Positions 28,401 through 37,123 of a DNA stretch of 64,000 nucleotides are shown one piece after another; position 1 is the stretch's first letter; every line of letters begins with the position of its first letter. The notes beneath the pieces were generated by a model, which did not search any database, was not told where the DNA came from, and was given only the letters and a program-made list of their open reading frames with translations. The translations under genes and the position numbers were made by a program. The stretch is from Maribacter sedimenticola (GTDB lineage: Bacteria > Bacteroidota > Bacteroidia > Flavobacteriales > Flavobacteriaceae), in the NCBI RefSeq assembly GCF_900188415.1, contig NZ_FZNV01000005.1, positions 62,001 through 126,000 of the forward strand. The letters run 5' to 3'.

Positions 28401-31400
28401 CTTCATCATCCCTACAATTTAGAGGTTCCACATTAATTATAGATGGAACCACATCCGTAGGCGGGTAGATTCTAGGCACATCAAAAGTAGTTTGACATCC
28501 ATTACCATCTATTGCATAAACGGTTATGTCCTGTGGATAACCATTATCCACAATTTCAAACGTATTGCCAGATTGATAGTTGGAGAACCCGGTGATACTA
28601 TACTGATACCCAGATCCAACAGTGCCCGGATCTAAAACATTTATTGAAATAATGGTTGAGCTATAACGGTTTGCACCCGGTTCACAAGCAAAATCCGGAG
28701 CCGAAGCTTCTATTGAAAATACCGCAGGTTCGCTAATTGTTACCTCTACAAGGTCCGTACATCCCAGATCTGTTACAACCTCAGCAACATAATCCCCTGC
28801 ACTTAAACCTGTAAATGAACCAGACAGGTTAGTAGTCGTTGGCGTTGCCGAACTGGGTAATGGTAAGGTACCTGTGTATAAATTATATGCGGCAATCCCA
28901 TCCACATCTGATCCACCGGCCAATATTATGTTGATACTACCGTCATCCGCCCCGTTACAACTTATATTGTTTGCCCCGTCAGCTATAATACTAGGAGCCG
29001 TAGGTATGGTACTTATAATATCATATACGGTAAACGGACAATAAATGGTACCGTCATTTACAAGATCATCCACCAGCACAACTTGGTATTCCCCTGCCGG
29101 TATTCCTGTAAATACTCCTGTAGCATTATCAGCGATATAATTTCCTAAGCTATCCTGTAATTCAAAATTAAAATTACCGCTACCACCATTGGCATAAACC
29201 GTAATTTCCCCATCAGAATCCGTACAATTTGGTGGTCTGGAGAATTCACCTGTTGCGGATAATACCTGATACACTTCAGGATCGGCAGCACCAACACAGC
29301 CGTTTGCATCCATAACATCTACATGGTACACCCCTACACTGTTTACGGTAAAGGTTGTGGTCCAAGGATCGGTATCATTGGCCCTGGTACCTAATTGACT
29401 TACACCGCCCAAGGTAAAGGTTGGCGTATTAATATAGGCCGGTAAGGATAGATCAATGGTAAAGCTAGCCGCAGTTACATCACATTGGTTACTTACCAAA
29501 AAAGTGGGCGCCGGCAATGGTGGGTCTTCCGTAATTATTGCCGCTGAAATCCTATAGGAGCAATTTCTGGAATCCCTCACCCAAATATCATATTCAATTC
29601 CCGCTCCGGGAGCACCAGGCAACGTAACGGTAGAGGCATCCGTAAAATCGTCAGACGGATCACCGGGAGTAAGTGTTCCATTTTCATCTACAGGGGTACC
29701 TGCAGGCACGTAAGCATATTCATAAGGACTACCGGTAGCAAAAGGTGCACCACCACTACCCCTTACGGTAAGTTGGCCTTCCGCATTACAGTTAGAGTTT
29801 ATATTTTCCAAAATATCCACCCTTGGAGCATTCAAAAGAGCTTCTGCCTGTGCACCATCTGAACATTGTGTACCATTATCAAAAACCAAGATACTATAAG
29901 CACCTTCTGGAACTTGGTATGTGAAATTTGTTTCTGATCTTGTTTCGGCAATAAACAGGTCTCCTGTCTCTGTATTTCGTATTTCAATATCCAATAACCC
30001 CGTAGTACCTGTAACAGAATAGGTCAATCCTACTTCATTTCCAGGAATACAGGTAGCATTATCAATAGCAAGGTTTACGTCTACGGTAGAAGGTCCTTGC
30101 GGCACCCCAATAATTTCTTGGTACATACAACCCGAGAACGTATCTACTACCTCAACCGTAAATACCTCCCCAAATTGAATATTTGGAAAACAATACCTTC
30201 TTATTTCACTTGGAGGTGTACCTCCCAATGAAATATACGGCGGATTAGTACCATCTAAAATACGGATATCAAATGGTCCAGTACCACCAACAATATCTAC
30301 GCAATAGGGAAATCCGCCCGGTGTACATGTTGGCGGCAATAACGTATTATCCGGTTGAATCTGTACCGTTGCATTACCAATTGTAACCGTATCCACATCC
30401 CTACAACCTCTAGAGTCCAAAGTAACCAATTGATAGTTTCCTTGTACAATATCTGGATGGGTGATGTTTAAAGGGTAAATTGTTGAACCATCCGTTTCCA
30501 CTCTAGTAATTTCATTTCCAAAAAGGTCTTCAACGATATACACAAATTCTGGCACACCTCCACTTACGGTAGTTATTTCAATACCTCCGGAAACCACATT
30601 ACCAATACAGGTAGCATCAATTGGCGCAACCGTTGCATTTGGTGCCACTGTACCATCTGCAGCTACCGTTACTGTTACAACACCAGGTATTAAACAACCT
30701 CTACCATCCTTGACCACGTACTCATAATCACCGATCGGTAACCCAGAATATGTAGTTTGAGAAGAATATTGGTATGCACCGTCATCTGCCACGGAATAAC
30801 TTAAACTACCGGCAGGTCCAAATTTAATTTCATACGGTGGTATACCTACCGTAGGATCTGGCGTAATATCTATAAAACCACTGTTGGCATCGCCACAACT
30901 GGGACCAACAACTCTATGCGTAGCGGTAATGGTAGATGGAGCTTCAAAAATGATAGGTTCGCTTATATCCGTACAACCATTATTGTCCTCTACAGAAACG
31001 GTATATGTACCATGTTCCAGGGAACCAATTGCAAAATCAAATGAATTTGATGGCAATTGAAGACCTGTTGCGGACGCTACCGGAGACCCATCCTTGAAAA
31101 TGGTATATGAGGTATTGGTCAAATCGGATATATTACCACCATTAACAGTAATACCCATGGTACCGCTACCGGCACATGGTATTTCATCAACAACGGATAA
31201 TTGAACATTGATCTGTGGTGGTATTGTTATATTAACAGAACTTCGACAATTGTTATCATCCTGCACTTCAATAGTATAAGTTCCCGGAAACAAATTGTTG
31301 AACGTAGGTGATGCGGTAAAGCCCCCGTTATTTATTCTATAAACATGTCCTGTTCCCCCACCTGAACTTGTAACGGTTACAGACGGAGTATTGGTTGGCG

Positions 31401-34065
31401 AATAACACAGGTCTGCAGCTGCAATACTAATACTTGGTGCAGTCCTAGCCTCAAGGTCAAAGGTAAAGGTGGTACTACAACCTTCACTATCAATAGCCGT
31501 TAATGTATATACATCGGATGGATCTAGCGCATCCGTAGTTTCTGTCAGATTACCGAATATGTTACCTGATACGACTCCAGTATTATAACCGGAAGGATAT
31601 TCAAGTGCATATTTATATCCTCCCCATCCTCCAGTGGTTATTGCTTCTACCCTACCAATATTATTATTATCACAACTCATTGGTGTTACTACACTTGAGG
31701 TCAAGTCCAAGGTGGTCGCTTCCTCAATATCAAAAGAAGCGGTATCCGTACACCCTGTATCCGAGTCCGTTATAGTAATGGTATATGTACCTGCACCGGA
31801 TAATGGCAAGATAACTTCAGCGTCATTTTGGGGCCCACCGGTATAAAGTCCACCATTTATATCATAGGTATATGTATTTGAAAAACCATCAACGATAAAA
31901 GTACCGGAACCATCTGCAGCACCGCTACATACCCTTAAATCTCCTCCAGATTTTACGCGCACTCTAATAGAGCTGGTAACTATAGGCCTAAAACCTTCCG
32001 TATAGGTACATCCGTTTACATCAGTGATTTGAAAAATATAAGCTTGTGAAGTCAGTAGACCAATAAAAGTATCATTGTTACCATTATCAACGTAAGATGG
32101 GCTAATAATTTCATACCTATTGATGGCCGCATTGCTGGTTGGCGTCAATTGTACATCAGATGTCCCGGCGGAACAACTCACGTTAGATTGTACAAAAGCC
32201 AAATCCGTAGGTGGATCAATATCCAAAATTTCAATTGACGTCAATTCCAATCGGCAACCACCGGCATCACGGATTATAGGTGTGTACGTACCCGGAGACA
32301 AATCAGAATAAGAGGTAATACTCGAAAAATGCACACCATCTATACTAAATTCATAACCGCTACCAGAACCACCTGAAAATGGTCCCACAAAATCTATTTG
32401 TCCACCTACGGTACCACTACTGGTACAGGTAACATCAGAAACTTTATTGGCCGATCCCGTTAAAGAGCCTACCGTATTAACGGTAATGGAAGGCATTGCC
32501 AAGGTACACTCAAAGTCGCCTTGTTGATAACGAACTTCTATATCATTATATGTACCTGCAGCAACAGATATCTGGGGAGTGCTCACCCAAGGGGCAGAGG
32601 CACTTTCACGAAAAGAGATATTATACCCCCGTCCATTGTTTATGGTAAAATCCAATTTAGCACCACCATTACTACAGCTACCATCAATACCGGCCACAGT
32701 TACATCTGGTGGAGACAGTGTTTCAACATCTGATGAAGCACTAATGGTACAACCATTACTATCCGTAATAATAAAATCATAGGTACCAGCGGAAGTTACG
32801 GTAAAGATCGTACTTCCCGTATCCGTAGAAGCATTACCAAAAGCAGGTTGTACCGCACCATTGTTCACCGTAAATGTATAAGGCGCAGAACCGCCATTTG
32901 TATTTAAAATAATATCCACACTTGAAATATCCGAACAGCCAAAACTGCTATTGACCTCTGTAGAGGCGTCCAAGGCAGAGGCACCCGCACCAATGGTCAA
33001 CGTATTTCCATTAACATCTAAATGCTGCCTTGGAGGATTGATTCCGTTACCCGGATCACCCGTACATTGATAGGTTTCCACTTGTACGATATAAGAACCA
33101 AAACCTACCGCAGAGAACGTATAGGAACTGTCTGGCATAAATGCGGTAAATTCCTGACGTACACCGTTGGAATTCAGCAAAGTATATTTGTAAGGCCCTG
33201 GCACTCCTGAAGCATTTACGGTGATGCTACCGGTGTCGCCATTACATAGCGCATCTTGGAAAGTTGCGGTAATATCAATATTTCTTTCTTCAATAATTAT
33301 AGGCTCATAAGGATATTCACAGGTATTCGCCGTATTTTTTAATCGAGCTTTAACATTATAGGTACCCGCTGCCAAATTAGGGAATATAGGTCCTTGCCAA
33401 GCCCCAAAACCACTGCCATCGTTAATACTGAATTCATAAGCACTGGACAAGTTGGTAATTTGGATCCTACCATCTACTCCACAGATGAAGTCTTGCTTTT
33501 CATAAGTTTGGTTTATGGTACTTTTCTTAACTTTAAAATAATAGATTTGACCATTGGCTACAACACGATATTCCGCACCTTGTGTAGAAGGCACGGAACT
33601 GGCGTCCAAGGTAAAGGTCTGTTGATCGGCAACTTCCGTGTAACATGCACCGGTATTTGGACATTCCGTATTAATATCCGGACTACACGACCCACCCAAT
33701 ACTTGCCATGAGACATTACTGTAAGGCCCACCGGAAAGACTTATGATACGGTCATCATAGTCACCGCAAAGATTAAAGCGTGCGACCGTAAAACCGTTGT
33801 CGTCACAATTTTCAAGATTATCCGCCCCTTGAATGATTGTTGCAAACATTGCCGTTGAAGTTGCTTTGGCAACAAGTTGCGCATTCTTTTTCTTGGTTTG
33901 TTGGGGTTGTTTTTTTTCTGTGGTAGAAACAGCCTTATCAAAAGCTAAAGACACTTCCTCAAAAAGGGTACTTACCTTAGAGTTGGCTATTGCAGTTGTA
34001 CCAGCTACGGATATCAATATCAGTAATAGTACAACCAACGTATACCGTTGTTGTTTTGGGAGCAT
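25426..34065 (-). CDS. Giant SprB-repeat protein with T9SS type B sorting (gliding-motility) C-terminal domain
   Basis: A 2879-residue exported protein. An N-terminal signal segment (about 8-28) is followed by a Lys/Gln-rich linker, then about two dozen tandem SprB-type repeats of roughly 100 residues. Each opens with a motif such as VSCNGADDGSI or VTCSGEEDGSITI and ends with YTVTVTDxxGC-like text. The last ~85 residues (FPNFFSPDGDNLNDIWSP, KIYDRYGRVV, GWDGTYEGKEVPTGDYWYVV) are the type B T9SS/gliding C-terminal domain that directs passage through the type IX system to the surface. By family analogy it is a surface adhesin like SprB of Flavobacterium johnsoniae. No SprF-like partner gene is adjacent, although such genes often follow type B cargo. 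It is transcribed alone, divergent from the sugar dehydrogenase and ending at a strong terminator. Confidence 0.92.
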   Translation of the reverse strand: MLPKQQRYTLVVLLLILISVAGTTAIANSKVSTLFEEVSLAFDKAVSTTEKKQPQQTKKKNAQLVAKATSTAMFATIIQGADNLENCDDNGFTVARFNLCGDYDDRIISLSGGPYSNVSWQVLGGSCSPDINTECPNTGACYTEVADQQTFTLDASSVPSTQGAEYRVVANGQIYYFKVKKSTINQTYEKQDFICGVDGRIQITNLSSAYEFSINDGSGFGAWQGPIFPNLAAGTYNVKARLKNTANTCEYPYEPIIIEERNIDITATFQDALCNGDTGSITVNASGVPGPYKYTLLNSNGVRQEFTAFMPDSSYTFSAVGFGSYIVQVETYQCTGDPGNGINPPRQHLDVNGNTLTIGAGASALDASTEVNSSFGCSDISSVDIILNTNGGSAPYTFTVNNGAVQPAFGNASTDTGSTIFTVTSAGTYDFIITDSNGCTISASSDVETLSPPDVTVAGIDGSCSNGGAKLDFTINNGRGYNISFRESASAPWVSTPQISVAAGTYNDIEVRYQQGDFECTLAMPSITVNTVGSLTGSANKVSDVTCTSSGTVGGQIDFVGPFSGGSGSGYEFSIDGVHFSSITSYSDLSPGTYTPIIRDAGGCRLELTSIEILDIDPPTDLAFVQSNVSCSAGTSDVQLTPTSNAAINRYEIISPSYVDNGNNDTFIGLLTSQAYIFQITDVNGCTYTEGFRPIVTSSIRVRVKSGGDLRVCSGAADGSGTFIVDGFSNTYTYDINGGLYTGGPQNDAEVILPLSGAGTYTITITDSDTGCTDTASFDIEEATTLDLTSSVVTPMSCDNNNIGRVEAITTGGWGGYKYALEYPSGYNTGVVSGNIFGNLTETTDALDPSDVYTLTAIDSEGCSTTFTFDLEARTAPSISIAAADLCYSPTNTPSVTVTSSGGGTGHVYRINNGGFTASPTFNNLFPGTYTIEVQDDNNCRSSVNITIPPQINVQLSVVDEIPCAGSGTMGITVNGGNISDLTNTSYTIFKDGSPVASATGLQLPSNSFDFAIGSLEHGTYTVSVEDNNGCTDISEPIIFEAPSTITATHRVVGPSCGDANSGFIDITPDPTVGIPPYEIKFGPAGSLSYSVADDGAYQYSSQTTYSGLPIGDYEYVVKDGRGCLIPGVVTVTVAADGTVAPNATVAPIDATCIGNVVSGGIEITTVSGGVPEFVYIVEDLFGNEITRVETDGSTIYPLNITHPDIVQGNYQLVTLDSRGCRDVDTVTIGNATVQIQPDNTLLPPTCTPGGFPYCVDIVGGTGPFDIRILDGTNPPYISLGGTPPSEIRRYCFPNIQFGEVFTVEVVDTFSGCMYQEIIGVPQGPSTVDVNLAIDNATCIPGNEVGLTYSVTGTTGLLDIEIRNTETGDLFIAETRSETNFTYQVPEGAYSILVFDNGTQCSDGAQAEALLNAPRVDILENINSNCNAEGQLTVRGSGGAPFATGSPYEYAYVPAGTPVDENGTLTPGDPSDDFTDASTVTLPGAPGAGIEYDIWVRDSRNCSYRISAAIITEDPPLPAPTFLVSNQCDVTAASFTIDLSLPAYINTPTFTLGGVSQLGTRANDTDPWTTTFTVNSVGVYHVDVMDANGCVGAADPEVYQVLSATGEFSRPPNCTDSDGEITVYANGGSGNFNFELQDSLGNYIADNATGVFTGIPAGEYQVVLVDDLVNDGTIYCPFTVYDIISTIPTAPSIIADGANNISCNGADDGSINIILAGGSDVDGIAAYNLYTGTLPLPSSATPTTTNLSGSFTGLSAGDYVAEVVTDLGCTDLVEVTISEPAVFSIEASAPDFACEPGANRYSSTIISINVLDPGTVGSGYQYSITGFSNYQSGNTFEIVDNGYPQDITVYAIDGNGCQTTFDVPRIYPPTDVVPSIINVEPLNCRDDEVVRIQVLGTTDFTVNTISVASVTPVNNTTGNDYVDVLLPAAGDYLFEVVDNTVGCTYPMPVHTVIEPLQPRVVISEAKPVSCANPGNDGALFITVSDYSGIFDYTVYEADDISRTTPLATGTFNTANYPDGNGDEARIENLPGGNLIVDIVSVGMPFCSATSNVANIRTPNGPLTVNAVAIGNVSCTNDTGEIEATGTGGWDNVPYEYRLLMSADGGATYTTEIAAFSNVNNFTGLSYGFYQVEIRDSELCTDTFEIELDEVPQIVAGIREPQGLDCPNGNNAVLEAFDITSGDSATAIAGASGGFAGAGYNYTLLYLNSNDNTDIVSQSGLQNTPTFIGDSGGYISAGWYAIEVSSSFGCSFVTDAYYVDPPPPIQPLLVQTRVPGCGGDGEMRLTVENPDPSFSYEYLRVENNVAIGGYEPMNGTSILISGVEGITYQFDVRKVNSAGACPSIRSNGITMTNATGITLLPNLPDDISCASELDGRIESFVNGGVGEDLFYLFEGDPIDAFNPVATATMVRGPQDNGTFEGLPEGTNYYIAVTSGSTCMDIAGPFEIVRPEPIVFDAVATNVTCSGEEDGSITITVSEGGVGLIQFAIAPNFNEFFSDAENPGSYTFDELEAGSYEILIQDENGCFEKDVITIEAPDQIQIVDIETMAELCIGANDGSMSFNIIGGTPFTDVLVSNTPYYEYKIEMIDPVDETGTATFQPYLGDRIENLQGGASYAIYVQDVNLCGTMEVFTVNIGVDLSAEPQVQYGCDGIFPTNTTTINWGGDVQASQLMFALDPIDPTDPISANATEEYIWGDLPPGDHTVYIYHENGCTNSVEFSIDSYEPLSLSVDKTGPNEIVAVATGGFGNYEFFFNSRSYGTETTYTTNESGMVNVRVVDQMGCELQLDVPFEFTGMLEFPNFFSPDGDNLNDIWSPNNRDLFDGVVVKIYDRYGRVVAVLDEVSGWDGTYEGKEVPTGDYWYVVNANTAEIRYVGHFTLYR

Positions 34066-34114
34066 AGGTTAAGTGAAATTTTAAGAACAATGCGATTTGG
34101 GATCTTTACCGTTC

Positions 34115-34150
34115 TTTGTTGTAATTTTTTATACTTATATTTTATCTTTA
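34115..34150 (+). promoter_or_regulatory. Weak candidate promoter of the sugar dehydrogenase gene
   Basis: TTTGTTG at 34115-34121, a 21-base spacer and TATCTTTA at 34143-34150 (7 of 8 to TAnnTTTG). The predicted leader to the ATG at 34191 is about 35 bases. Confidence 0.3.
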
Positions 34151-34190
34151 AATAATGATTAGTCCTTTAATATATTTCTAACGTCTCAAT

Positions 34191-35312
34191 ATGAAAAAAA
34201 GTATCGTTCTACAGCTTTTATTTGTTGTAATGCTCAATTCCTCTTGTGCACAAAATATTGAAAACAAAGTAATTACACCAAACACTTCTGTTTTTGACGC
34301 AGAGTTGTTCGTCGATCAGCTACAGATTCCATGGGGGTTTGCATTCCTTCCGGATAAAAGTATATTGATTACAGAAAAATCGGGAAAATTGATTCATTTT
34401 AAGGATGGCAAAAAATCGATGATCGGTAATGTTCCCGATGTTTATCAGCGTGGTCAGGGTGGGCTTCTGGATATTGCCCTGCACCCGAATTACGACAAAA
34501 ACGGATGGATTTATATCACTCTCGCCTCTGCATCGGGCGATGAAAAAGGAGGTAACACCGCACTAATGAGGGCTAAATTGAGCAATGATAAACTAACGGA
34601 TGTTGAACAATTGTACAAGGCCGTACCCAATACCACCAAAGGCCAACATTTTGGGTCCAGAATAGCGTTTGACAATGAAGGCTACCTCTACTTTTCCATA
34701 GGGGAAAGAGGCGACCGGGATATCAACCCACAGGACATAAAACGAGATGGCGGTAAAATCTATCGATTACATGATGATGGCAGAATTCCAGCGGATAATC
34801 CTTTTATAGGTGTGGATGGTGCCAAAACGGCAATCTATAGCTACGGACACCGTAATCCCCAAGGATTGATAAAACATCCCGTTACGGGAGAAATTTGGGA
34901 CAATGAGCACGGACCTAGAGGCGGGGATGAAATCAACATTATTAAAAAAGGAGCTAACTACGGATGGCCATTGGCCACTTATGGCATTAACTATAGCGGT
35001 ACACCAATAACGGATCAAAAGAGTATTTCCGGTATGGAGAACCCCGTACACTACTGGGTGCCTTCCATTGCCCCTAGCGGTATGGCCTATGTAACGTCAA
35101 ACAAATATAAGGGATGGAAAGGTAGCTTACTGGTAGGGTCTTTGGCCTTTCAATACCTTGAACGTTTGGAACTGAACGGAAACAAGGTGACCTTACGCGA
35201 GAAACTTATGCCAAATTTAGGAAGGGTCAGGGCAGTAAAGGAAGGCCCGGATGGCTTAATTTATGTAGCGGTAGAAGGAAAAGGAATTTACAGGTTAGTC
35301 CCCAAAAAATGA
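34191..35312 (+). CDS. PQQ-dependent sugar dehydrogenase (glucose/sorbosone dehydrogenase family), lipoprotein-like
   Basis: A 373-residue periplasmic six-bladed beta-propeller of the soluble aldose dehydrogenase (YliI/GdhB-like) family. These oxidise aldoses to lactones with pyrroloquinoline quinone. A signal segment ends near NSSC (Cys19), possibly a lipobox. Family motifs: LQIPWGFAFLPD, GQGGLLDIALHP, YLYFSIGERGDRD, YGHRNPQGL, WDNEHGPRGGDEIN and ANYGWP. The motifs carrying PQQ- and calcium-binding residues are present. No PQQ biosynthesis gene is in the window, so the cofactor would have to come from elsewhere. It is monocistronic, convergent with murQ. Confidence 0.9.
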   Translation: MKKSIVLQLLFVVMLNSSCAQNIENKVITPNTSVFDAELFVDQLQIPWGFAFLPDKSILITEKSGKLIHFKDGKKSMIGNVPDVYQRGQGGLLDIALHPNYDKNGWIYITLASASGDEKGGNTALMRAKLSNDKLTDVEQLYKAVPNTTKGQHFGSRIAFDNEGYLYFSIGERGDRDINPQDIKRDGGKIYRLHDDGRIPADNPFIGVDGAKTAIYSYGHRNPQGLIKHPVTGEIWDNEHGPRGGDEINIIKKGANYGWPLATYGINYSGTPITDQKSISGMENPVHYWVPSIAPSGMAYVTSNKYKGWKGSLLVGSLAFQYLERLELNGNKVTLREKLMPNLGRVRAVKEGPDGLIYVAVEGKGIYRLVPKK

Positions 35313-35352
35313 TTATTCAGGAACTATTAATTCTGTTTAAAAAAGTATAAAT

Positions 35353-36168
35353 TCAATTACCCTTAACAGACTCTACCGCTAATTTAACGGACCCATATTT
35401 TTTGAGAAGTTTTTCAGCTTCCGCATAGCCAATACCTAAATCCTCCATAATGTAGCGGGTTCCTCGGTCCACCAGCTTATCATTGCTCATTTGCATATTT
35501 ACCATTTTGTTCCCCTTTACCCTTCCAATTTTTATCATCAACGCGGTAGAAATCATGTTCAATGCCAATTTTTGCGATGTACCACTTTTCATTCTTGTAC
35601 TACCGGTAAGGAACTCTGGACCAACATTGATTTCTATGGGGACATCTGCAATTTTAGCAATCGGCGACCCAGGGTTATTGGTAATGGCAGCAGTAAAGAT
35701 CCCATTGGCCTTTGCCGCTTTAAGCCCACCAACCACATAAGGCGTACTACCGGATGCTGCTATACCAACTACAACATCCTTTTCCGTAATTTGATGCTCT
35801 TTTAAATCTACCCATGCCTGTTCCATTGCATCTTCTGCATTTTCTACAGCTTTTCTGATCGCAGTATCACCGCCCGCGATAAGACCTACCACTCGTTCAT
35901 GGGGCATTCCAAAAGTTGGGGGTATTTCAGAAGCATCCAGAATACCTAAACGACCACTTGTACCTGCACCTATGTAAAACAGTCTACCACCTTGATCAAA
36001 ACGGTTTGCCAGCGCATCTACTAAAATTGTAATCTGTGGTATGGTTTTTTTTACCGCAGCCGCAATTTTTTCATCCTCCTCGTTCATTTTTTGCAAGATT
36101 GTTGCGGTATCCATCATTTCCAAATGGTCGTGATTGGATGGCATTTCGGTAATTTTTTTGTAATCCAT
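35353..36168 (-). CDS. murQ: N-acetylmuramic acid 6-phosphate etherase MurQ
   Basis: Cytoplasmic lyase that cleaves the D-lactyl ether of MurNAc-6P to give GlcNAc-6P and D-lactate. The 271 residues are mostly one SIS domain with LFYIGAGTSGRLGILDASE (about 60-80), VVGIAASGSTPYVVGGL (about 130-148), NNPGSPIAKIAD and the signature GSTRMKSGTSQKLALN (about 188-203). It is somewhat shorter than the ~300-residue E. coli enzyme, as is common in Bacteroidota. It lies 4 bases downstream of the DeoR-family gene, in one unit with it. Context with anmK, nagZ and ampG on the other strand confirms a peptidoglycan-recycling role. Confidence 0.95.
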   Translation of the reverse strand: MDYKKITEMPSNHDHLEMMDTATILQKMNEEDEKIAAAVKKTIPQITILVDALANRFDQGGRLFYIGAGTSGRLGILDASEIPPTFGMPHERVVGLIAGGDTAIRKAVENAEDAMEQAWVDLKEHQITEKDVVVGIAASGSTPYVVGGLKAAKANGIFTAAITNNPGSPIAKIADVPIEINVGPEFLTGSTRMKSGTSQKLALNMISTALMIKIGRVKGNKMVNMQMSNDKLVDRGTRYIMEDLGIGYAEAEKLLKKYGSVKLAVESVKGN

Positions 36169-36172
36169 ATAC

Positions 36173-36922
36173 TTAAATAATTTTTATATCATGGTTTTTA
36201 AACGCATTGAGCAGGGTGTTTTCCGGTTTTAATTCCGTAATCATAGTATTAATGGAATTGATATCACAGGTTTTATAGCGGTGTTGTGAGTTCAATTTTT
36301 CAGAAATGGACAACAGAACCGTTTTTTTTGATGCCTTGATTACCGCTTTTTTAATCTGAACGATATCCCAATCAAACTCCGTTAGCCCATAAATAGCATC
36401 TACATAACCCGTACCTATAAAACTATAGTCAAACCTAATTTCCGATAAATGGTGTATGGCATTTGCCCCAATTGCTATCTGTGCTTCCTTTGCAATTTGT
36501 CCTCCAATGGAAATTACACTGATATTTTCTTTATTGGAAAGTTCCATTGCGACCGGCAGACTTATTGTAAAACAGGTAAGGTTTAGGTTTTCCGGTATAA
36601 TTCTGGCCATTTCCAAACAAGTTGTGCCCCCATCTATAAAGATAACGGCACCATCTTTCAATAAACTTATTGCCTTGGTGGCGATCGCCATTTTTTGGTC
36701 TAGCTTATAAATTTTGGTATTACGTGCACTATTGCTCATAAAACCCATGGATATGGCACCACCGTGTACTTTTCGTAATTTTTTCTCCGCATCCAGCTCC
36801 TTAACATCTCTTCTAACGGTATCGATAGATACATCCAAGGCCTCTGCGATATCGGTCAATAAAATTCTATTATGAAGATCTACCTCATTTAAAATAGTTC
36901 TGTGACGTTCCTCTTTTAGCAT
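36173..36922 (-). CDS. DeoR/GlpR-family transcriptional regulator of the recycling cluster
   Basis: A 249-residue repressor-type regulator. The N-terminal winged helix-turn-helix has the DeoR signature (RHRTILNEV, LTDIAEALDVSIDTVRRDV, LRKVHGGAIS; residues about 5-58). The C-terminal DeoR sensor domain binds a sugar phosphate (DGAVIFIDGGTTCLEMARII near 95, FIGTGYVDAIYGLTEFD near 165). It heads the murQ unit and diverges from the NagB-PIG-L gene, so it most likely controls both units and responds to an amino-sugar phosphate such as MurNAc-6P, GlcNAc-6P or GlcN-6P. The ligand is inference. Candidate operators lie in the intergenic region at 36976-37082. Confidence 0.9.
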   Translation of the reverse strand: MLKEERHRTILNEVDLHNRILLTDIAEALDVSIDTVRRDVKELDAEKKLRKVHGGAISMGFMSNSARNTKIYKLDQKMAIATKAISLLKDGAVIFIDGGTTCLEMARIIPENLNLTCFTISLPVAMELSNKENISVISIGGQIAKEAQIAIGANAIHHLSEIRFDYSFIGTGYVDAIYGLTEFDWDIVQIKKAVIKASKKTVLLSISEKLNSQHRYKTCDINSINTMITELKPENTLLNAFKNHDIKII

Positions 36923-36952
36923 TTTACAACAACATATTTTAGCGAATTAAGG

Positions 36953-36960
36953 CAAAGATA
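36953..36960 (-). promoter_or_regulatory. -7 box of the deoR-murQ unit
   Basis: On the minus strand the sequence reads TATCTTTG, an exact TAnnTTTG match. The expected start is near 36946, giving a leader of about 24 bases before the ATG at 36922. A conserved 12-base element lies 15 bases upstream. Confidence 0.5.
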
Positions 36961-36975
36961 ACATTTTAATTTACT

Positions 36976-36987
36976 TGCCGTTTTATG
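36976..36987 (-). promoter_or_regulatory. Candidate DeoR-family operator, copy 1 (CATAAAACGGCA)
   Basis: Read on the minus strand, this matches 11 of 12 bases of CAAAAAACGGCA at 37052-37063 on the plus strand. It lies 15 bases upstream of the deoR -7 box, over the -33 region, in the same orientation relative to its promoter as the other copy. Confidence 0.4.
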
Positions 36988-37051
36988 ACGTTAAAGTTAA
37001 TAAAACAACATATCAATATTAATTAACAGCAAAATAAAGCAAATTTTATTG

Positions 37052-37082
37052 CAAAAAACGGCATAAATGCAAAATAGTGCAT
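37052..37082 (+). promoter_or_regulatory. Candidate DeoR-family operator, copy 2, with adjacent inverted repeat
   Basis: CAAAAAACGGCA (37052-37063) lies 18 bases upstream of the nagB -7 box. Between it and the box lies a perfect inverted repeat ATGCA-N6-TGCAT (37067-37071 and 37078-37082) whose last base is the first base of the -7 element. A protein bound here would block RNA polymerase. Confidence 0.4.
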
Positions 37083-37089
37083 ATATTTG
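37082..37089 (+). promoter_or_regulatory. -7 box of the nagB-like operon
   Basis: TATATTTG, an exact TAnnTTTG match. Transcription would begin near 37096, downstream of an in-frame ATG at 37067 and close to a second one at 37091. This supports the ATG at 37124 as the true start. Confidence 0.5.
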
Positions 37090-37123
37090 CATGAATTTAA
37101 AACCAAAATTTTATTGCTGTCCT

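Noticed and set aside
25426-34065. CRISPR array or short tandem DNA repeats
   Set aside because: The repetition is at protein level with ~100-residue periodicity and diverged codons, in one long open frame, as expected of SprB repeats.
33833-34072. Short plus-strand frame antisense to the start of the SprB-repeat gene
   Set aside because: It is a complementary-strand shadow of the signal-peptide and linker codons, with no family similarity recognised.
37067-37123. Extended N-terminus of the NagB-PIG-L protein from an ATG at 37067
   Set aside because: The exact -7 box at 37082-37089 lies downstream of it, and the extra residues do not match NagB proteins.
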